5,621 bases of DNA, from positions 1 through 5,621 of the forward strand of contig JBOFLO010000046.1 in the NCBI GenBank assembly GCA_051657905.1. Direction: 5' to 3'. Made by a program: the position numbers and the translations under genes. Positions 5,334-5,621 of the stretch are shown piece by piece (positions within the stretch are counted from its first letter, which is position 1; every line of letters starts with the position of its first letter). The notes below the pieces were generated by a model. It did not search any database, was not told where the DNA came from, and was given only the letters and a program-made list of their open reading frames with translations. The stretch is from JBOFLO01 sp051657905 (lineage in GTDB: Bacteria; Patescibacteriota; Gracilibacteria; UBA1369).

Positions 5334-5360
5334 TTAGCACTCGCTATTTTAGAGTGCTAA
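5334..5360 (-). promoter_or_regulatory. CIRCE operator (HrcA-binding site)
   Basis: The sequence is TTAGCACTC (5334-5342), nine bases, GAGTGCTAA (5352-5360), an exact match to the CIRCE consensus with the canonical nine-base spacer. HrcA bound here represses heat-shock genes; HrcA loses activity on heat shock and is kept active by GroE in studied bacteria. The site lies 55 bases upstream of the dnaK start codon, on DNA or near the 5' end of the leader. It implies that the genome encodes hrcA, probably upstream of grpE outside the window. Confidence 0.97.
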
Positions 5361-5374
5361 AAGTGAGTTGTCAA
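5346..5374 (-). promoter_or_regulatory. dnaK promoter, -10 box inside the CIRCE spacer
   Basis: On the minus strand a consensus TTGACA -35 box (5374-5369) is followed by exactly 17 bases and TAAAAT (5351-5346; five of six -10 matches). The -10 occupies six of the nine CIRCE spacer bases and the upstream CIRCE arm fills part of the promoter spacer, so HrcA binding would directly block RNA polymerase. Transcription should start near 5339, giving a leader of about 60 bases. The -35 lies only 10 bases beyond the grpE stop codon, so dnaK can be expressed separately from grpE. Confidence 0.88.
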
Positions 5375-5384
5375 ATCTGTTAGT

Positions 5385-5621
5385 TTAGTTGGCTGCTTGA
5401 GGGCTTTCGGATTGTCCATTTCCCACGCTAACTTTGGCTGGGCGCAGGACTTTGTCTTTTAAGAGATAGCCAGCTTGGATTTCTTTGATGATGGAATCTT
5501 GTGCGCCGTTTTCTGTAATAATGGCTTCGTGTAAGCGAGGATCGAAAGATTGTCCGATTGTGGAAATTTTTTGTAAACCATGTTCACTGAGGATACTTTC
5601 CAATTGTTTTAGAGTCCCGAT
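5385..5621 (-). CDS. grpE: GrpE nucleotide exchange factor (C-terminal part; 5' end off the window)
   Basis: GrpE is a dimer that releases ADP from DnaK. The visible 78 C-terminal residues, open to the right edge, include the end of the helical stalk (IGTLKQLESILSEHGL) and the compact beta domain that contacts DnaK. Hallmarks are FDPRLHEAI (26-34) and GYLLKDKVLRPAKVSV (51-66), matching the family pattern FDP..HEA and GY...D.VLRPA.V.V. The tail NGQSESPQAAN is short and polar. The frame continues to the window edge without a start, so the TTG at 5603 is an internal Leu codon and not a start. The gene lies directly upstream of dnaK, the common hrcA-grpE-dnaK order. The dnaK promoter starts 10 bases after its stop. 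Confidence 0.95.
   Translation of the reverse strand: MGTLKQLESILSEHGLQKISTIGQSFDPRLHEAIITENGAQDSIIKEIQAGYLLKDKVLRPAKVSVGNGQSESPQAAN

Overview
The window looks like a bacterial chromosome segment of moderate to low GC. It is dominated by minus-strand housekeeping genes: a heat-shock pair (grpE C-terminus, dnaK), serS, a small TIM-barrel protein and an ABC transporter ATPase. All confidently recognised genes run on the minus strand. The four minus-strand starts that are visible lack a clear Shine-Dalgarno sequence, the stops are TAA, and leucine is often TTA. DnaK carries the N-terminal-lobe insertion typical of non-Firmicutes lineages, while its promoter carries a perfect CIRCE (HrcA) operator. 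Together this would suit an uncultivated lineage such as the Candidate Phyla Radiation (Patescibacteria). That placement is an inference; no rRNA or other decisive marker is present.

Layout, in the direction of minus-strand transcription (right to left): the C-terminal part of grpE enters at the right edge and ends at 5385. A strong promoter with CIRCE wrapped around its -10 box follows (5334-5374). Next comes dnaK (5279-3333), closed by a UACG-tetraloop intrinsic terminator (3289-3316). serS (3209-1932) then has its own possible extended -10 promoter. After a 436-base gap comes a xylose-isomerase-like TIM-barrel gene (1495-731) ending at an intrinsic terminator (665-699). Last is the 5' part of an ABC ATPase gene of the MacB/LolD/FtsE type, which runs off the left edge (634-1).

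The 436-base gap (1496-1931) is the least ordinary stretch. It holds back-to-back promoters: one on the minus strand for the TIM-barrel gene and one on the plus strand with TTGACT-17-TATATT boxes. A G-run tract close to a G-quadruplex motif lies between the two -35 boxes. The plus-strand promoter would drive a transcript whose leader can fold in two competing ways and which encodes a 56-residue, two-helix membrane protein. That gene differs from its neighbours in strand, codon choice, stop codon and possession of a Shine-Dalgarno sequence, so it may be a recent arrival. A U-tract-less hairpin lies between it and the convergent end of serS.

Functionally, GrpE and DnaK form the Hsp70 folding machine under HrcA control and SerRS supplies Ser-tRNA. 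The TIM-barrel protein, the ABC ATPase and the small membrane protein have no demonstrable link to each other beyond position. I see no CRISPR array, rRNA, tRNA or transposon in the window.
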